From positions 1,515,137 through 1,579,136 of the forward strand of contig NZ_LR732707.1 in assembly GCF_902506555.1 (NCBI RefSeq): a stretch of 64,000 nt of DNA. The letters are read 5' to 3'. The stretch comes from Sphingorhabdus sp. 109. GTDB lineage: Bacteria > Pseudomonadota > Alphaproteobacteria > Sphingomonadales > Sphingomonadaceae. Both the position numbers and the translations under genes were made by a program. How positions within the stretch are numbered: position 1 is the first letter of the stretch; each line of letters starts with the position of its first letter. Below, in pieces: positions 50,072 through 58,658 of this stretch. The notes beneath the pieces were generated by a model. That model did no database searches, was not told where the DNA came from, and was given only the letters and a program-made list of their open reading frames with translations.

Positions 50072-51574
50072 TTACCCCATGGTCGGGATGACAAAGGCAT
50101 CCTTGTTGCCGCCGTCGGCGGTGCCATCGGGCCAGCGCTGGGTGATGGTCTTGACCTTGGTCCAGAATTTCACGCCTTCCATGCCGTGCTGGTTGGTATC
50201 GCCGAAGGCGCTACGTTTCCAGCCGCCAAAGCTGTGATAGGCGACCGGTACCGGAATCGGCACGTTGATGCCGACCATGCCAACATTGACGCGGCTGGCA
50301 AATTCGCGGGCCGCGTGGCCGTTGCGGGTGAAGATCGCGACGCCATTGCCATATTGATGCTGGCTCGGCAGCGCGAGCGCTTCCTCGAAATTCTTGGCGC
50401 GGACGATCTGCAGGACGGGGCCGAAGATCTCTTCCTTGTAGCTTTCCATCTCCGGTTTGACATGATCGAACAGGGATGGCCCGATGAAGCAGCCGTCTTC
50501 ATGGCCCTGCAGCGAGAAGCCGCGGCCGTCGACGACCAGTTCCGCACCTTCGTCGACCCCGGTCTGGATCCAGTTCTCGACCCGCTGCTTGTGCGCCGGA
50601 TTGACGACCGGACCATAATGGGCTTCATCATCGGTCGAAATGCCGACCCGAAGCGTTTCCATCGCCGGGATCATTTTCTCGCGCAGACGATCGGCAGTGT
50701 CTTCGCCCACCGGTACGACCACCGGCAGCGCCATGCAGCGCTCGCCGGCCGATCCGAAAGCCGCGCCCGACAGATCGTTGACGACCTGATCGAGGTCCGC
50801 ATCCGGCAGCACGATACCGTGATTCTTTGCGCCACCCATGGCCTGGACCCGCTTGCCGGCCGCGACACCGCGCTGATAGACATAATGGGCGATGTCGGAG
50901 GAACCGACGAAGCTGATGCCGCCAATCGCCGGGTGATCGAGAATAGCATCGACCATTTCCTTGTCGCCATGGAGGCATTGCAAAATGCCTTCCGGCAGAC
51001 CGGCCTCAAGCATCAATTCGGTCAACCGCACCGGCACCGAAGGATCACGCTCCGAAGGCTTCAGGATGAAGGCGTTGCCGGTCGCGATCGCCGGGCCGAA
51101 CATCCACATCGGAATCATCGCCGGGAAATTGAACGGAGTAATGCCGGCGCCAATGCCGATTGGCTGGCGCATCGAGTAGACGTCAATGCCGGGGCCTGCA
51201 CCCTGGGTATATTCGCCTTTCAGGACATGCGGGATGCCGCAGCAGAATTCGATCACTTCGAGACCGCGCTGGATATCGCCCTTGGAATCCGCGATCACCT
51301 TGCCATGTTCGATCGAGAGCATATGGGCGAGCTCGTCCATATTGGCCTCGACCAGTTCCTTGAACTTGAACATCACCCGCGCGCGCCGCTGCGGGTTGGT
51401 GGCCGCCCAGGCCGGTTGCGCTGCGAGTGCCGCCTCTACCGCCTTGTCGAGCACCGCCGCATCGCCGAGGTCGACCTTGCCCTGGATACCGCCATTATTG
51501 GGATCGAAAATATCGCTCTGGCGGGCCGCTGCTGCGGTTCCTCCGGAAGCCAAGACATGGGTAACAGTGCGCAT
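50072..51574 (-). CDS. mmsA: Methylmalonate-semialdehyde dehydrogenase (CoA-acylating)
   Basis: The 500-residue NAD- and CoA-dependent enzyme converts methylmalonate semialdehyde to propionyl-CoA, the final step of valine breakdown, and takes part in inositol and pyrimidine degradation in other species. LKPSERDPSVPVRLTELMLEAGLPEG and the catalytic Cys in FGSAGERCMALPVVVPVG are diagnostic. It is upstream of the deacetylase and the rest of the valine genes, on the same strand; the 120-base gap before the deacetylase has no terminator visible. Confidence 0.96.
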   Translation of the reverse strand: MRTVTHVLASGGTAAAARQSDIFDPNNGGIQGKVDLGDAAVLDKAVEAALAAQPAWAATNPQRRARVMFKFKELVEANMDELAHMLSIEHGKVIADSKGDIQRGLEVIEFCCGIPHVLKGEYTQGAGPGIDVYSMRQPIGIGAGITPFNFPAMIPMWMFGPAIATGNAFILKPSERDPSVPVRLTELMLEAGLPEGILQCLHGDKEMVDAILDHPAIGGISFVGSSDIAHYVYQRGVAAGKRVQAMGGAKNHGIVLPDADLDQVVNDLSGAAFGSAGERCMALPVVVPVGEDTADRLREKMIPAMETLRVGISTDDEAHYGPVVNPAHKQRVENWIQTGVDEGAELVVDGRGFSLQGHEDGCFIGPSLFDHVKPEMESYKEEIFGPVLQIVRAKNFEEALALPSQHQYGNGVAIFTRNGHAAREFASRVNVGMVGINVPIPVPVAYHSFGGWKRSAFGDTNQHGMEGVKFWTKVKTITQRWPDGTADGGNKDAFVIPTMG

Positions 51575-51664
51575 TGAAAGACTCCTGATTGCTTTTGCGG
51601 GCTATATGCTATTTACCGGGCCAATGCACAACCGCTCTTTCCCTATCTTTTGTGGCAATATTGC

Positions 51665-52588
51665 ATGAGCAATGACAACGCCGCCGGACAAAACCGGCCG
51701 ATGGCAGGTATCCTCACGCGTCTGGCCGCGATGCTCTCGCTTGCGGTCATGTTCGCCTTCGTCAAACTGGCCGGAGAACAGGGCGTGCATGTCACCGAAA
51801 GCCTGTTCTACCGCCAGCTGATCGCCATGCCGCTGATCTGCTTCCTGATCATGCGCAGCCGGGAGGGCTGGCCCTCGATCGTCTCGAACAAGCACAAACT
51901 CCATATCCTGCGTTCGGCACTCGGCATTTTTGCCATGGGCCTCAACTTCTGGGCGATGACCCTGCTGCCGCTGGCCGATGCGACTACGATCAGCTTCACC
52001 GTGCCCATTTTTGCAACCCTTTTCGCTGCGCTGTTCCTGCGGGAGAAGGTCGGCATCAGGCGCTGGTCGGCGATCCTCATCGGTTTTGTCGGCGTTCTGG
52101 TCGTGATCCAGCCGGGAGGATCGATGATCCCTGCCTTCGGCGCCGCCGTGGCCCTTGGCGGCGCGCTGGTCACGGCAGCGGTCACCATGGTCATCCGCAT
52201 GCTCGGCCGTACCGAGACCAGCGTCGTCACGATCTTCTGGTTCTCGGTCTACACCCTGCCTGCGCTGACCGTCTGCGCCTTCATCTATGGCGGCGGCCAT
52301 GATGCGAAAACCTGGGGCTATTTGCTCGGCATCGGCATTTTCGGTGCGCTCGGACAGCTGTCCATCACCCAGTCGCTGCGCTATGCGCCGGTGTCGACGA
52401 TCGTGCCGATGGACTATAGCGCCCTCATCTGGGCGAGCTTCTTAGGCATCGTTATCTTCGACCAATATCCCGGCCTGTCGATCTGGCTGGGGGCTCCGAT
52501 CATCATCGGCTCGGGCCTGTTCATCGCCTGGCGCGAACATGTCAAGGCAAGCAAGCTGACAGTTGCCAAGGCGGAACCGAGCGCATAA
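51665..52588 (+). CDS. EamA/DMT family transporter
   Basis: The 307-residue inner-membrane protein has ten membrane segments in two EamA repeats (SLFYRQLIAMPLICFLIMRSREG; YAPVSTIVPMDYSALIWASFLGI, similar to the YdcZ/RhaT group). It is divergent from mmsA with 90 bases between the starts. The start at 51665 was preferred over 51650. A link to export of a pathway intermediate is possible but unproven. Confidence 0.85.
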   Translation: MSNDNAAGQNRPMAGILTRLAAMLSLAVMFAFVKLAGEQGVHVTESLFYRQLIAMPLICFLIMRSREGWPSIVSNKHKLHILRSALGIFAMGLNFWAMTLLPLADATTISFTVPIFATLFAALFLREKVGIRRWSAILIGFVGVLVVIQPGGSMIPAFGAAVALGGALVTAAVTMVIRMLGRTETSVVTIFWFSVYTLPALTVCAFIYGGGHDAKTWGYLLGIGIFGALGQLSITQSLRYAPVSTIVPMDYSALIWASFLGIVIFDQYPGLSIWLGAPIIIGSGLFIAWREHVKASKLTVAKAEPSA

Positions 52589-52591
52589 TCA

Positions 52592-52607
52592 CTCCCGCAA
52601 GAGGGAG
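52592..52607 (+). promoter_or_regulatory. Hairpin covering the amidohydrolase ribosome site
   Basis: CTCCC (52592-52596) pairs with GGGAG (52603-52607) over a GCAAGA loop. The right arm GGGAG is part of the likely Shine-Dalgarno sequence GGGAGAGAGA before the ATG at 52614, so folding would hide it. It belongs to the same small-hairpin family as 41426-41447. Confidence 0.5.
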
Positions 52608-52613
52608 AGAGAC

Positions 52614-54353
52614 ATGCTGAAATTCATATCGTCCATCAGGGCGGCGCTGGCGCTGCTGTTGGCCAGTGGCGCGCAGGCCGAAGAGGCACCCGTTGCCCTC
52701 CCCTATCCCGAAGTCACCATCTTCGAAGCCGCGAAAATCATCACCATGGAGCCTGGCTATCCCGAGGCCCGCTATGTCGCGACCGCCGACGGCATCATCC
52801 TCGGTCTCGGCCAGTCACTGGAAGATCTGGAAGCATGGACGAGGGACCGCGAGGTCACCGTCGACCGGCAGTTTGCCCGGCAGGTCCTGATGCCCGGCTT
52901 CATCGAGCCGCACGTCCATCCAATGCAGACGATCATGATGCTGCCGATGCCGTTCATCAGCCCCGAGGAGTGGAAGCTCCCCGGCAAGACCTATCCGGCG
53001 GCCCGCGGCAAGGCGCAATATGAAGAGCGGCTGCGCGCGGAATTGGCCAACAGCGACGACGCCCTGTTCATCACCTGGGGCCATCACAAGCTGTTCCACG
53101 GCGACATGGACCGCGCCGAACTCGACCGCATCGCGCCCGACCGGCCGGTGGTGATCTGGCAGCGCAGCTTCCACGAGATCATCGCCAACAGCAAGGCGCT
53201 CACCCTGCTCGGCATCGGCGACGAAGTGGCGTTCACCGCCGCGTTCAGCAAGCCTGCCATCGCCCCCGGCCATGCCGACTTCGCCAGCGGCGTCATCCAC
53301 GAAACCGCCCTGTTCAACGGTATCGAAATGCTCCGCCCCTATCTCTTCTCGCCGGCCAAGGTGCAGCAGGGCCTGACCGACATGCGCCAGATGATGCTGG
53401 AGAATGGCGTCACCACCAGCGCCGATCTGGCCTTTGGCGGCTTTGGCGGACCGGAGATGGAGTCGGCTCTGTTCAAAAGCCTCTACGACCAGCCTACCAC
53501 GCCGTCGCGCATCCTCGCGATCCCTGTTGCGCCTTTGGTCACCGGCGATCCCAATGTCTGGCTCGAGGACATGAAAGCCAGATATGACAGCAGCAAATTC
53601 TTCTTCTCCAACCGGGTGAAGCTGTTCGCCGACGGTGCCTTTTTCGCCCAATATATGCAGATGAACCCGCCCGGCTACAGCGACGGCCACAAGGGCAAAT
53701 GGCTGACCGAACCGGAGGAATTGCTCCAGCAGACCGAGCGTTTCTGGGACGCCGGCTGGAACCTGCACACCCATGTCAACGGCGATCGCGGCCTCGATGT
53801 GGTGCTCGACATCAGCGAAAAGCTCGCCCTCCGCAACGGCCAGAATATCGTCATGGAGCATCTCGGCTACTCGACCGAGGCGCAGAACCGGCGGATCGGC
53901 GAGATGGGCCTCTATGTTTCCGCCCAGCCCAATTATATCCGCATCCTCGGCGATGCCTATGCGAAGACCGGCATGGGCCCCGACCGGGCCGCGCAGATGA
54001 GCCGGCTCGGCTCGCTCGAGCGCAAGGATGTGCCGCTCGGCCTGCACAGCGACTTCAACATGGCGCCGATCGACCCGCTCTATCTCGCCTGGGTGGCGAG
54101 CAACCGGATCACCCTCGACGGCAATGTCAAGGCGCCGAAGGAGCGGCTCTCGCTCGACAAGGCCCTGCGCGCGATCACCGTCGAGGCGGCGCAGGTGATC
54201 GGTCTGGATGCGATGGTCGGCAGTATCGCCACCGGCAAGAAGGCCGATTTCACCGTGCTCGACCGCGATCCCTATGTCGGCGGTGCGGCGAAGCTGCGCG
54301 AGGTCGGGATCAAGGGCGTGATATTCGAGGGGCGCTGGTTCCCGGCGGAATAG
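52614..54353 (+). CDS. Secreted amidohydrolase, YtcJ-like
   Basis: The 579-residue protein has a signal peptide (AALALLLASGAQA), then an amidohydrolase fold: LMPGFIEPHVHP (HxH metal site), HTHVNGDRGLDVVLD, EHLGYSTEA, and LHSDFNMAPIDPLYLAW, ending with IATGKKADFTVLDRDPY. Relatives hydrolyse amides, carbamates or lactones, with substrates often unknown. It follows the DMT gene by 25 bases and may be co-transcribed. The signal suggests periplasmic work. Confidence 0.85.
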   Translation: MLKFISSIRAALALLLASGAQAEEAPVALPYPEVTIFEAAKIITMEPGYPEARYVATADGIILGLGQSLEDLEAWTRDREVTVDRQFARQVLMPGFIEPHVHPMQTIMMLPMPFISPEEWKLPGKTYPAARGKAQYEERLRAELANSDDALFITWGHHKLFHGDMDRAELDRIAPDRPVVIWQRSFHEIIANSKALTLLGIGDEVAFTAAFSKPAIAPGHADFASGVIHETALFNGIEMLRPYLFSPAKVQQGLTDMRQMMLENGVTTSADLAFGGFGGPEMESALFKSLYDQPTTPSRILAIPVAPLVTGDPNVWLEDMKARYDSSKFFFSNRVKLFADGAFFAQYMQMNPPGYSDGHKGKWLTEPEELLQQTERFWDAGWNLHTHVNGDRGLDVVLDISEKLALRNGQNIVMEHLGYSTEAQNRRIGEMGLYVSAQPNYIRILGDAYAKTGMGPDRAAQMSRLGSLERKDVPLGLHSDFNMAPIDPLYLAWVASNRITLDGNVKAPKERLSLDKALRAITVEAAQVIGLDAMVGSIATGKKADFTVLDRDPYVGGAAKLREVGIKGVIFEGRWFPAE

Positions 54354-54361
54354 GATTTGTA

Positions 54362-54500
54362 CTCCTGCGCAGGCAGGAGCCCATCTCCTGATACTGCGTC
54401 TGGCTGCGATGGTCAGTGTTCAGGCCTGCCTGCGCCGGTAGAACCGGGCCAATGTGTCCGGCCCATCGTTCTCGAGATGGGCCCCTGCCTGCGCAGGGGC
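54362..54500. repeat. Inverted repeat, CTCCTGCGCAGGCAGGAG type, copy 2
   Basis: The left arm (54362-54388) ends CCCATCTCC and the right (54474-54500) begins GAGATGGGC, matching the repeat at 14110-14186 but with an 85-base spacer in place of 24. The spacer contains a further CCTGCCTGCGCCGG partial copy (54424-54437), so two units may have merged. Confidence 0.75.
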
Positions 54501-54573
54501 ACCAGCCCCAAAGTTCGTCAAAGTTCGGGCCTAGGACGGTTTTTCGCGACCGGCATCGCGAGCCATTTTTCTC

Positions 54574-54628
54574 ACACAAAGCCACAAAGGCTTATCATGC
54601 CTTCCTAACACCCTTTGTGGCTTTGTGT
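54574..54628. repeat. ACACAAAGCCACAAAGG inverted repeat
   Basis: ACACAAAGCCACAAAGG (54574-54590) and CCTTTGTGGCTTTGTGT (54612-54628) are perfect 17-base arms with a 21-base loop. Similar AC-rich palindromes occur in alphaproteobacterial intergenic DNA. Confidence 0.75.
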
Positions 54629-54806
54629 CTTCGGGCGAGCCCATCAAAGAAGTCCCATTCGTTCTGAGCTTGTCGATGGACCGTATCACTACGAACTGGC
54701 CTCAACCGCGCTCACAATGAAAACTTTACACAAACACACCCATTTGTGTTCCGCGACCTTTGCACCGAAGCTGCAATTTTCGCGGCAAAGCAGAGCCAGA
54801 GCGAGC

Positions 54807-55079
54807 GGGGTCGATATCCGGCTGCCGGTCGGCATCCATAGCGGCCCTGTGGTCGGCGGTGGCGTCGGCACCAGCCGGCTGGCCTATGATTATTGGGGCG
54901 ACACAATGAATATCGCCAGCCGGATCGAGGGCGCCGCGGAACCAGACGGCATTGCCGTGTCCGCCGCCACTTATCAGCAATGTACCGGCGCGCATGTCTG
55001 TGATCCGCCCGAGACCATCGCGCTGAAAGGCGTCGGGGATAGCGTAATCTACCGGACCAAGCCCGCTCTAGCGCATTGA
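54807..55079 (+). pseudogene. 5'-truncated class III adenylate/guanylate cyclase
   Basis: The readable frame has only the second half of a class III cyclase domain: VDIRLPVGIHSGPVVGGGVGTSRLAYDYWGDTMNIASRIEGAA, then EPDGIAVSAATYQQC, running to the stop. The first half, with the metal-binding Asp residues and any sensor or membrane part, is absent; the upstream DNA is repeat material. A start codon upstream at 54615 would give a nonsense N-terminus. So the gene is a remnant, not a working enzyme. Confidence 0.8.
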
Positions 55080-55114
55080 TCCGGCAAACCTGCGTGGCGC
55101 GTCGTGTCTCGCTG

Positions 55115-55390
55115 CTAACGCTTCATCTTCTCGAACAGGTCGACCAGCTCGTCAAATTTCTCGCGCTGTTCTTCGGGGTCGCCGGTGGCGATCGCCTCGC
55201 TGACGCAGCAGGCGGCGTGGTCCTTGAGGATCTGGCTCTCGACCTTGGCGAGCGCCGATTTTACCGCCTGCATCTGGTGCAATATGTCCATGCAATAGCG
55301 GTCTTCCTCGACCATTTTCGCGATACCGCGAACCTGCCCCTCGATGCGCTTCAGCCGGTTCAGTTTCGCGGTGATATTGTCCTTGGTCAT
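55115..55390 (-). CDS. csoR: CsoR-family copper-sensing repressor
   Basis: The 91-residue helical protein carries Cys33, His58 and Cys62, which map to the Cu(I) ligands C36, H61 and C65 of M. tuberculosis CsoR with a constant offset of three. An extra Cys61 is adjacent. CsoR releases its operator when copper binds. It is the last gene of the operon with the DUF305 and Grx-MauE genes, 13 bases after the latter. The palindrome at 56808-56828 is the best candidate operator. Cys61 could allow thiol sensing as well. Confidence 0.9.
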   Translation of the reverse strand: MTKDNITAKLNRLKRIEGQVRGIAKMVEEDRYCMDILHQMQAVKSALAKVESQILKDHAACCVSEAIATGDPEEQREKFDELVDLFEKMKR

Positions 55391-55403
55391 GCTTCCGTCC
55401 TTA

Positions 55404-56159
55404 TCACGCAGCGAACAGCTTGTAACTCATCCATAGCGCCATGCCGATCATGAAAATATTTTCGGTCAGCGAGATGAAGCCGAGCGGCACATTGCTGTCG
55501 CCGCCGACGCAGGCGCATTTCAGCTCGCGCTTCTGGATATAGACGGCGTAGAAGGCCGACATCGCGCCAATTGTACCGATGAACAAGGCGACCGGGATCG
55601 CCAGCCATAGCGCGACGCCGGCAATCATCAGCACACCGGCCAGCCCCTCGCCGAACGGGTAGAGATAGGAATAGCGGACCCAGCGCTTGGCGAGCAGGTC
55701 ATAGTTCAGGAACATGGTCGAGAAACTCTCGATATCGCGTAGCTTCAGATAGGCGAGACCGCACATCGAAAACGCGACGAACCATTCCGCGGTCAATATC
55801 GAGAACCAGGCACCGGTGGCGACAAAGGCGGCGCCGAGCGCCATCAGGACGGTCATCGTGAACAGGGCGATGACCGGCTGGTAGCTGGTGTCGCTGCGCT
55901 CGTCCTTCGGCTTGTCCTTGCCGAGATACACCCGCAATTCGTCATAGCCGCCAACCCGCTCGCCATTGATGAAGGTCTGCGGTGTTGTCTCAACATCATG
56001 TTCGGCCTTGAACGCATCGGTCTCCGCACGGGTGGTCAGAGGATAGTCCTCGACCGCGAAGCCTTCGCGCTCCAGCAGATATTTCGATTTCAGCCCATAG
56101 GGACAGAGATGCTGGTCCATCACCATGCGGTAGAGTTTTGCGGTTCCGGCCTTGCTCAT
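55404..56159 (-). CDS. Glutaredoxin-MauE/DoxX fusion membrane protein
   Basis: The 251-residue protein begins with a glutaredoxin-like domain carrying CPYG (Cys19), TPQTFINGERVGGYDEL (cis-Pro and GSH site), to about residue 80, then four membrane spans of the MauE/DoxX type with a CAC (KCACVGGDSNVPLG) near the end. The missing second Cys of CPYC suggests a monothiol or shuttle role. It may pass thiol equivalents across the membrane for copper or disulfide handling. Start ATG at 56159 overlaps the DUF305 stop (ATGA). Confidence 0.85.
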   Translation of the reverse strand: MSKAGTAKLYRMVMDQHLCPYGLKSKYLLEREGFAVEDYPLTTRAETDAFKAEHDVETTPQTFINGERVGGYDELRVYLGKDKPKDERSDTSYQPVIALFTMTVLMALGAAFVATGAWFSILTAEWFVAFSMCGLAYLKLRDIESFSTMFLNYDLLAKRWVRYSYLYPFGEGLAGVLMIAGVALWLAIPVALFIGTIGAMSAFYAVYIQKRELKCACVGGDSNVPLGFISLTENIFMIGMALWMSYKLFAA

Positions 56160-56668
56160 AGTTCACCCTCAAAATCCGGCACCGGCCGCGCGGCGGCCTC
56201 GGTTTCGGTCATGGCCTTGCCGTTGGTCCGGATATCCTCGATCAACCACTGCATCTCCCTGATCTCGCGCCGCTGGGCCCTGATGATAGTATCGGCCAGA
56301 TCGCGCACGCGCCTGTCCTCGATATGGGCGCGCTCGCTGGTCAATATGGCGATGCTGTGATGCGGGATCATGGCTTTCTGCCAGGCCAGGTCGGAGATCG
56401 TGTCCTGCGAACGGACCAGATAGAGCGAGCCGGCGAACAGCAGGGCAGCCCCGCCGAGGATCAGTGCGTTCTTCCGTCTGTCGTCATACATGCCGAGCAT
56501 GAACAGCAGCATGACGATGGCCATGGCCCCGCCCATATAGAGCGCCATCCAGGTCCGCGTTTCACTGAACTGGACATGGTCGAGCGCGTAGGTGTTGAGA
56601 TACATCAGGCCGAACATCACCAGCGTCGAGGTGGCGATCATCACGATAAATCTTGCATATTTTGACAT
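56156..56668 (-). CDS. DUF305 membrane protein
   Basis: The 170-residue protein has three membrane segments (about 5-25, 40-60, 68-85) and a DUF305 domain: WQKAMIPHHSIAILTSERAHIEDRRVRDLADTIIRAQRREIREMQWLIEDI. The MIPHH and M/H residues suggest metal binding; such proteins are often found with copper genes. The start at 56668 is preceded by AAGGAA; a longer reading from 56788 would run through the copA operator and is rejected. It begins the operon that ends with csoR. Confidence 0.85.
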   Translation of the reverse strand: MSKYARFIVMIATSTLVMFGLMYLNTYALDHVQFSETRTWMALYMGGAMAIVMLLFMLGMYDDRRKNALILGGAALLFAGSLYLVRSQDTISDLAWQKAMIPHHSIAILTSERAHIEDRRVRDLADTIIRAQRREIREMQWLIEDIRTNGKAMTETEAAARPVPDFEGEL

Positions 56669-56807
56669 CGTCGGCGCGTTCCTTTCCTTCCTGCATAAGC
56701 GGTTGTTACAATGACGCACGAGCCGAAGGGGCGTTCCGGGCAACCTGTCACCTTGCTCGTCGCGCGGGCCGACCCTGCCCGGCATCAAGCCGCGGCATCG
56801 ACGCTTG

Positions 56808-56828
56808 TAATATACCTATGGGGGGTAT
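56808..56828. promoter_or_regulatory. Candidate CsoR operator between DUF305 and copA
   Basis: ATATACC (56808-56814) and GGTATAT (56822-56828) are perfect 7-base arms around TATGGGG. G-rich boxes with flanking ATACC/GGTAT match the general form of CsoR/RcnR-family operators. It sits 12 bases before the copA ATG and could also overlap its -10 (TATATA). The operon with csoR is divergent from it. Confidence 0.65.
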
Positions 56829-56840
56829 ATAGTTTCGAGC

Positions 56841-58658
56841 ATGACAAAAAGCAATCTTCTCCTTTCCCGCCGCCGGATGATCGGCTCTCTGGCCGCCTTG
56901 AGTAGTGCCGTAGCCCTGCCCATGCCCGCCTGGTCCATGGGCCAGATGGGCGGCCCGGTGCGCAAGGGTATTCATGAGCTTTCCGGTGCGAAGATCGATC
57001 TGCATATTGCCGATGGCCGCTTTGCCACCGGCAGCCGGTCCGGCCATGCGATTGCAGTCAACGGCACGGTGCCGGGGCCGCTGATCCGGCTGAAGGAGGG
57101 CGAGCAGACGATCCTGTCGGTGCACAATATGCTCGATGTCGACAGTTCGGTGCACTGGCATGGCCTGCTGCTGCCATTCCAGTTTGACGGCGTGCCGGGG
57201 ATCAGCTTTCCGGGGATCAGGCCCGGTGCGCGCTTTGATGTGCCGCTGACCCCGCGCCAGTCGGGCACCTACTGGTGGCACAGCCATAGCGGGCTGCAGG
57301 AACAGGTCGGTCATTATGGCCCGATCATCATCGATCCCGCCGGCCCCGATCCGATGCAATATGACCGCGAGCATATCATCCTGCTGAGCGAATTCACGCC
57401 GATGCACCCGCATGCCATCATGAAGAAGCTGAAGGTCGGCGAGGGCTATTTCAGCATGCAGAAGACCAGCGCCACAGACGACTATCCGCTGAGCGCGGAA
57501 GAGCGGCGGATGTGGGGGCGGATGCGGATGATGCCGACCGATATCGCCGATGTTTCTGCGCCGACTTATAGCTATCTGATCAACGGTCACGGGCCGGACG
57601 ACGGGCTGGAGCTTGCCTATAGTCCCGGCGAACGGGTGCGGCTGCGGATCATCAATGGCAGCGCGATGACCTTCTTCAACATGCGTCTGCCGGGGCTGCC
57701 GATGACCATCGTGCAGGCGGATGGCCAGAATGTACAGCCGGTCGAAGTCGACGAGCTGCAGATTGGTGTGGCCGAGACTTATGATGTGATTGTCACGCCG
57801 AGCGCAGCCGGTGCTTTTGCGATTGCCGCCGAGAGCATGGACCGGAGCGGCATGGCGCAGGCGGTGCTGACCTCCCAGCCAGGATGCAAGGCCGCCTTCC
57901 CTGCCCTGCGCGATCCGCCTTTGCTGTCGATGGTCGATATGGGTCATGGAGGAATGGCTCATGATGGTGGCAGCGACGATGCACCAATGGATCACAGCAA
58001 GATGGATCATGCGGCCATGGGTCATGCAATGCCGGATGCCGCGCCTGCCGACGCGCATAGTGGCCATGACATGGCAGCCATGGATATGAGCGGCGGCATG
58101 GATATGCGGGACACGGCGCTGCTGCCCGATACGGTCAAGACCGGCCCCGGCATCGACATGGTAGCAATGAACCCGCAGGACCGCACCGGCTATCCCGGCC
58201 TCGGCCTCGACGCTGTGCCGCACCGCGTGCTCAACTATCGCCTGCTAAAGTCGCTCGCGATGGATCATCACAAGCGCGCGCCGGACCGCGAGATGGAATT
58301 GCATCTCACCGGCAATATGGAACGCTATATGTGGAGCTTCGACGGCAGGAAGTTCAGCGCGGTCGGCGATGATCCGATCCGCTTCGGCTTTGACGAGCGG
58401 GTTCGGGTGAAGCTGGTCAACGACACGATGATGGCGCATCCGATCCACCTGCACGGGATGTTTTTCGAACTGGTCAACGGCCAGGGCCATCACCAGCCGA
58501 AAAAGCATACGGTGATTGTCCAGCCGGGCAGCAGCGCGACGTTCGACGTAACCACCGACGAACCGGGCGACTGGGCCTTCCACTGCCATCTGCTCTACCA
58601 TATGCACGCCGGGATGATGCAGACGGTCAGTGTCGCCTTTCCGGAAGGAGCCTCGTGA
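56841..58658 (+). CDS. copA: Copper resistance multicopper oxidase CopA
   Basis: The 605-residue periplasmic protein has a twin-arginine signal (SRRRMIGSLAALSSAVALPMPA), cupredoxin domains with HWHG, HSHSG and the type 1 site AFHCHLLYHMHAGMM, and a Met/His-rich insert at about 375-430 (HGGMAHDGG, HAAMGHAMPDA). It oxidises Cu(I) and sequesters copper. Its start at 56841 has no strong ribosome site, and the operator is 12 bases upstream. It overlaps copB by one base. Confidence 0.95.
   Translation: MTKSNLLLSRRRMIGSLAALSSAVALPMPAWSMGQMGGPVRKGIHELSGAKIDLHIADGRFATGSRSGHAIAVNGTVPGPLIRLKEGEQTILSVHNMLDVDSSVHWHGLLLPFQFDGVPGISFPGIRPGARFDVPLTPRQSGTYWWHSHSGLQEQVGHYGPIIIDPAGPDPMQYDREHIILLSEFTPMHPHAIMKKLKVGEGYFSMQKTSATDDYPLSAEERRMWGRMRMMPTDIADVSAPTYSYLINGHGPDDGLELAYSPGERVRLRIINGSAMTFFNMRLPGLPMTIVQADGQNVQPVEVDELQIGVAETYDVIVTPSAAGAFAIAAESMDRSGMAQAVLTSQPGCKAAFPALRDPPLLSMVDMGHGGMAHDGGSDDAPMDHSKMDHAAMGHAMPDAAPADAHSGHDMAAMDMSGGMDMRDTALLPDTVKTGPGIDMVAMNPQDRTGYPGLGLDAVPHRVLNYRLLKSLAMDHHKRAPDREMELHLTGNMERYMWSFDGRKFSAVGDDPIRFGFDERVRVKLVNDTMMAHPIHLHGMFFELVNGQGHHQPKKHTVIVQPGSSATFDVTTDEPGDWAFHCHLLYHMHAGMMQTVSVAFPEGAS

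Larger units (their letters stand above)
54354..54806. other. Repeat-rich region before the cyclase fragment
   Basis: This 453-base region has the inverted repeat of type CTCCTGCGCAGG (54362-54500), a CACAAAGCCACAAAGG/CCTTTGTGGCTTTGTG pair (54574-54628) and a GTTCTGAGCTTGTCGATGG fragment (54661-54680). No gene is visible. It joins a fragment of a cyclase gene directly, suggesting repeat-mediated rearrangement. Confidence 0.65.
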
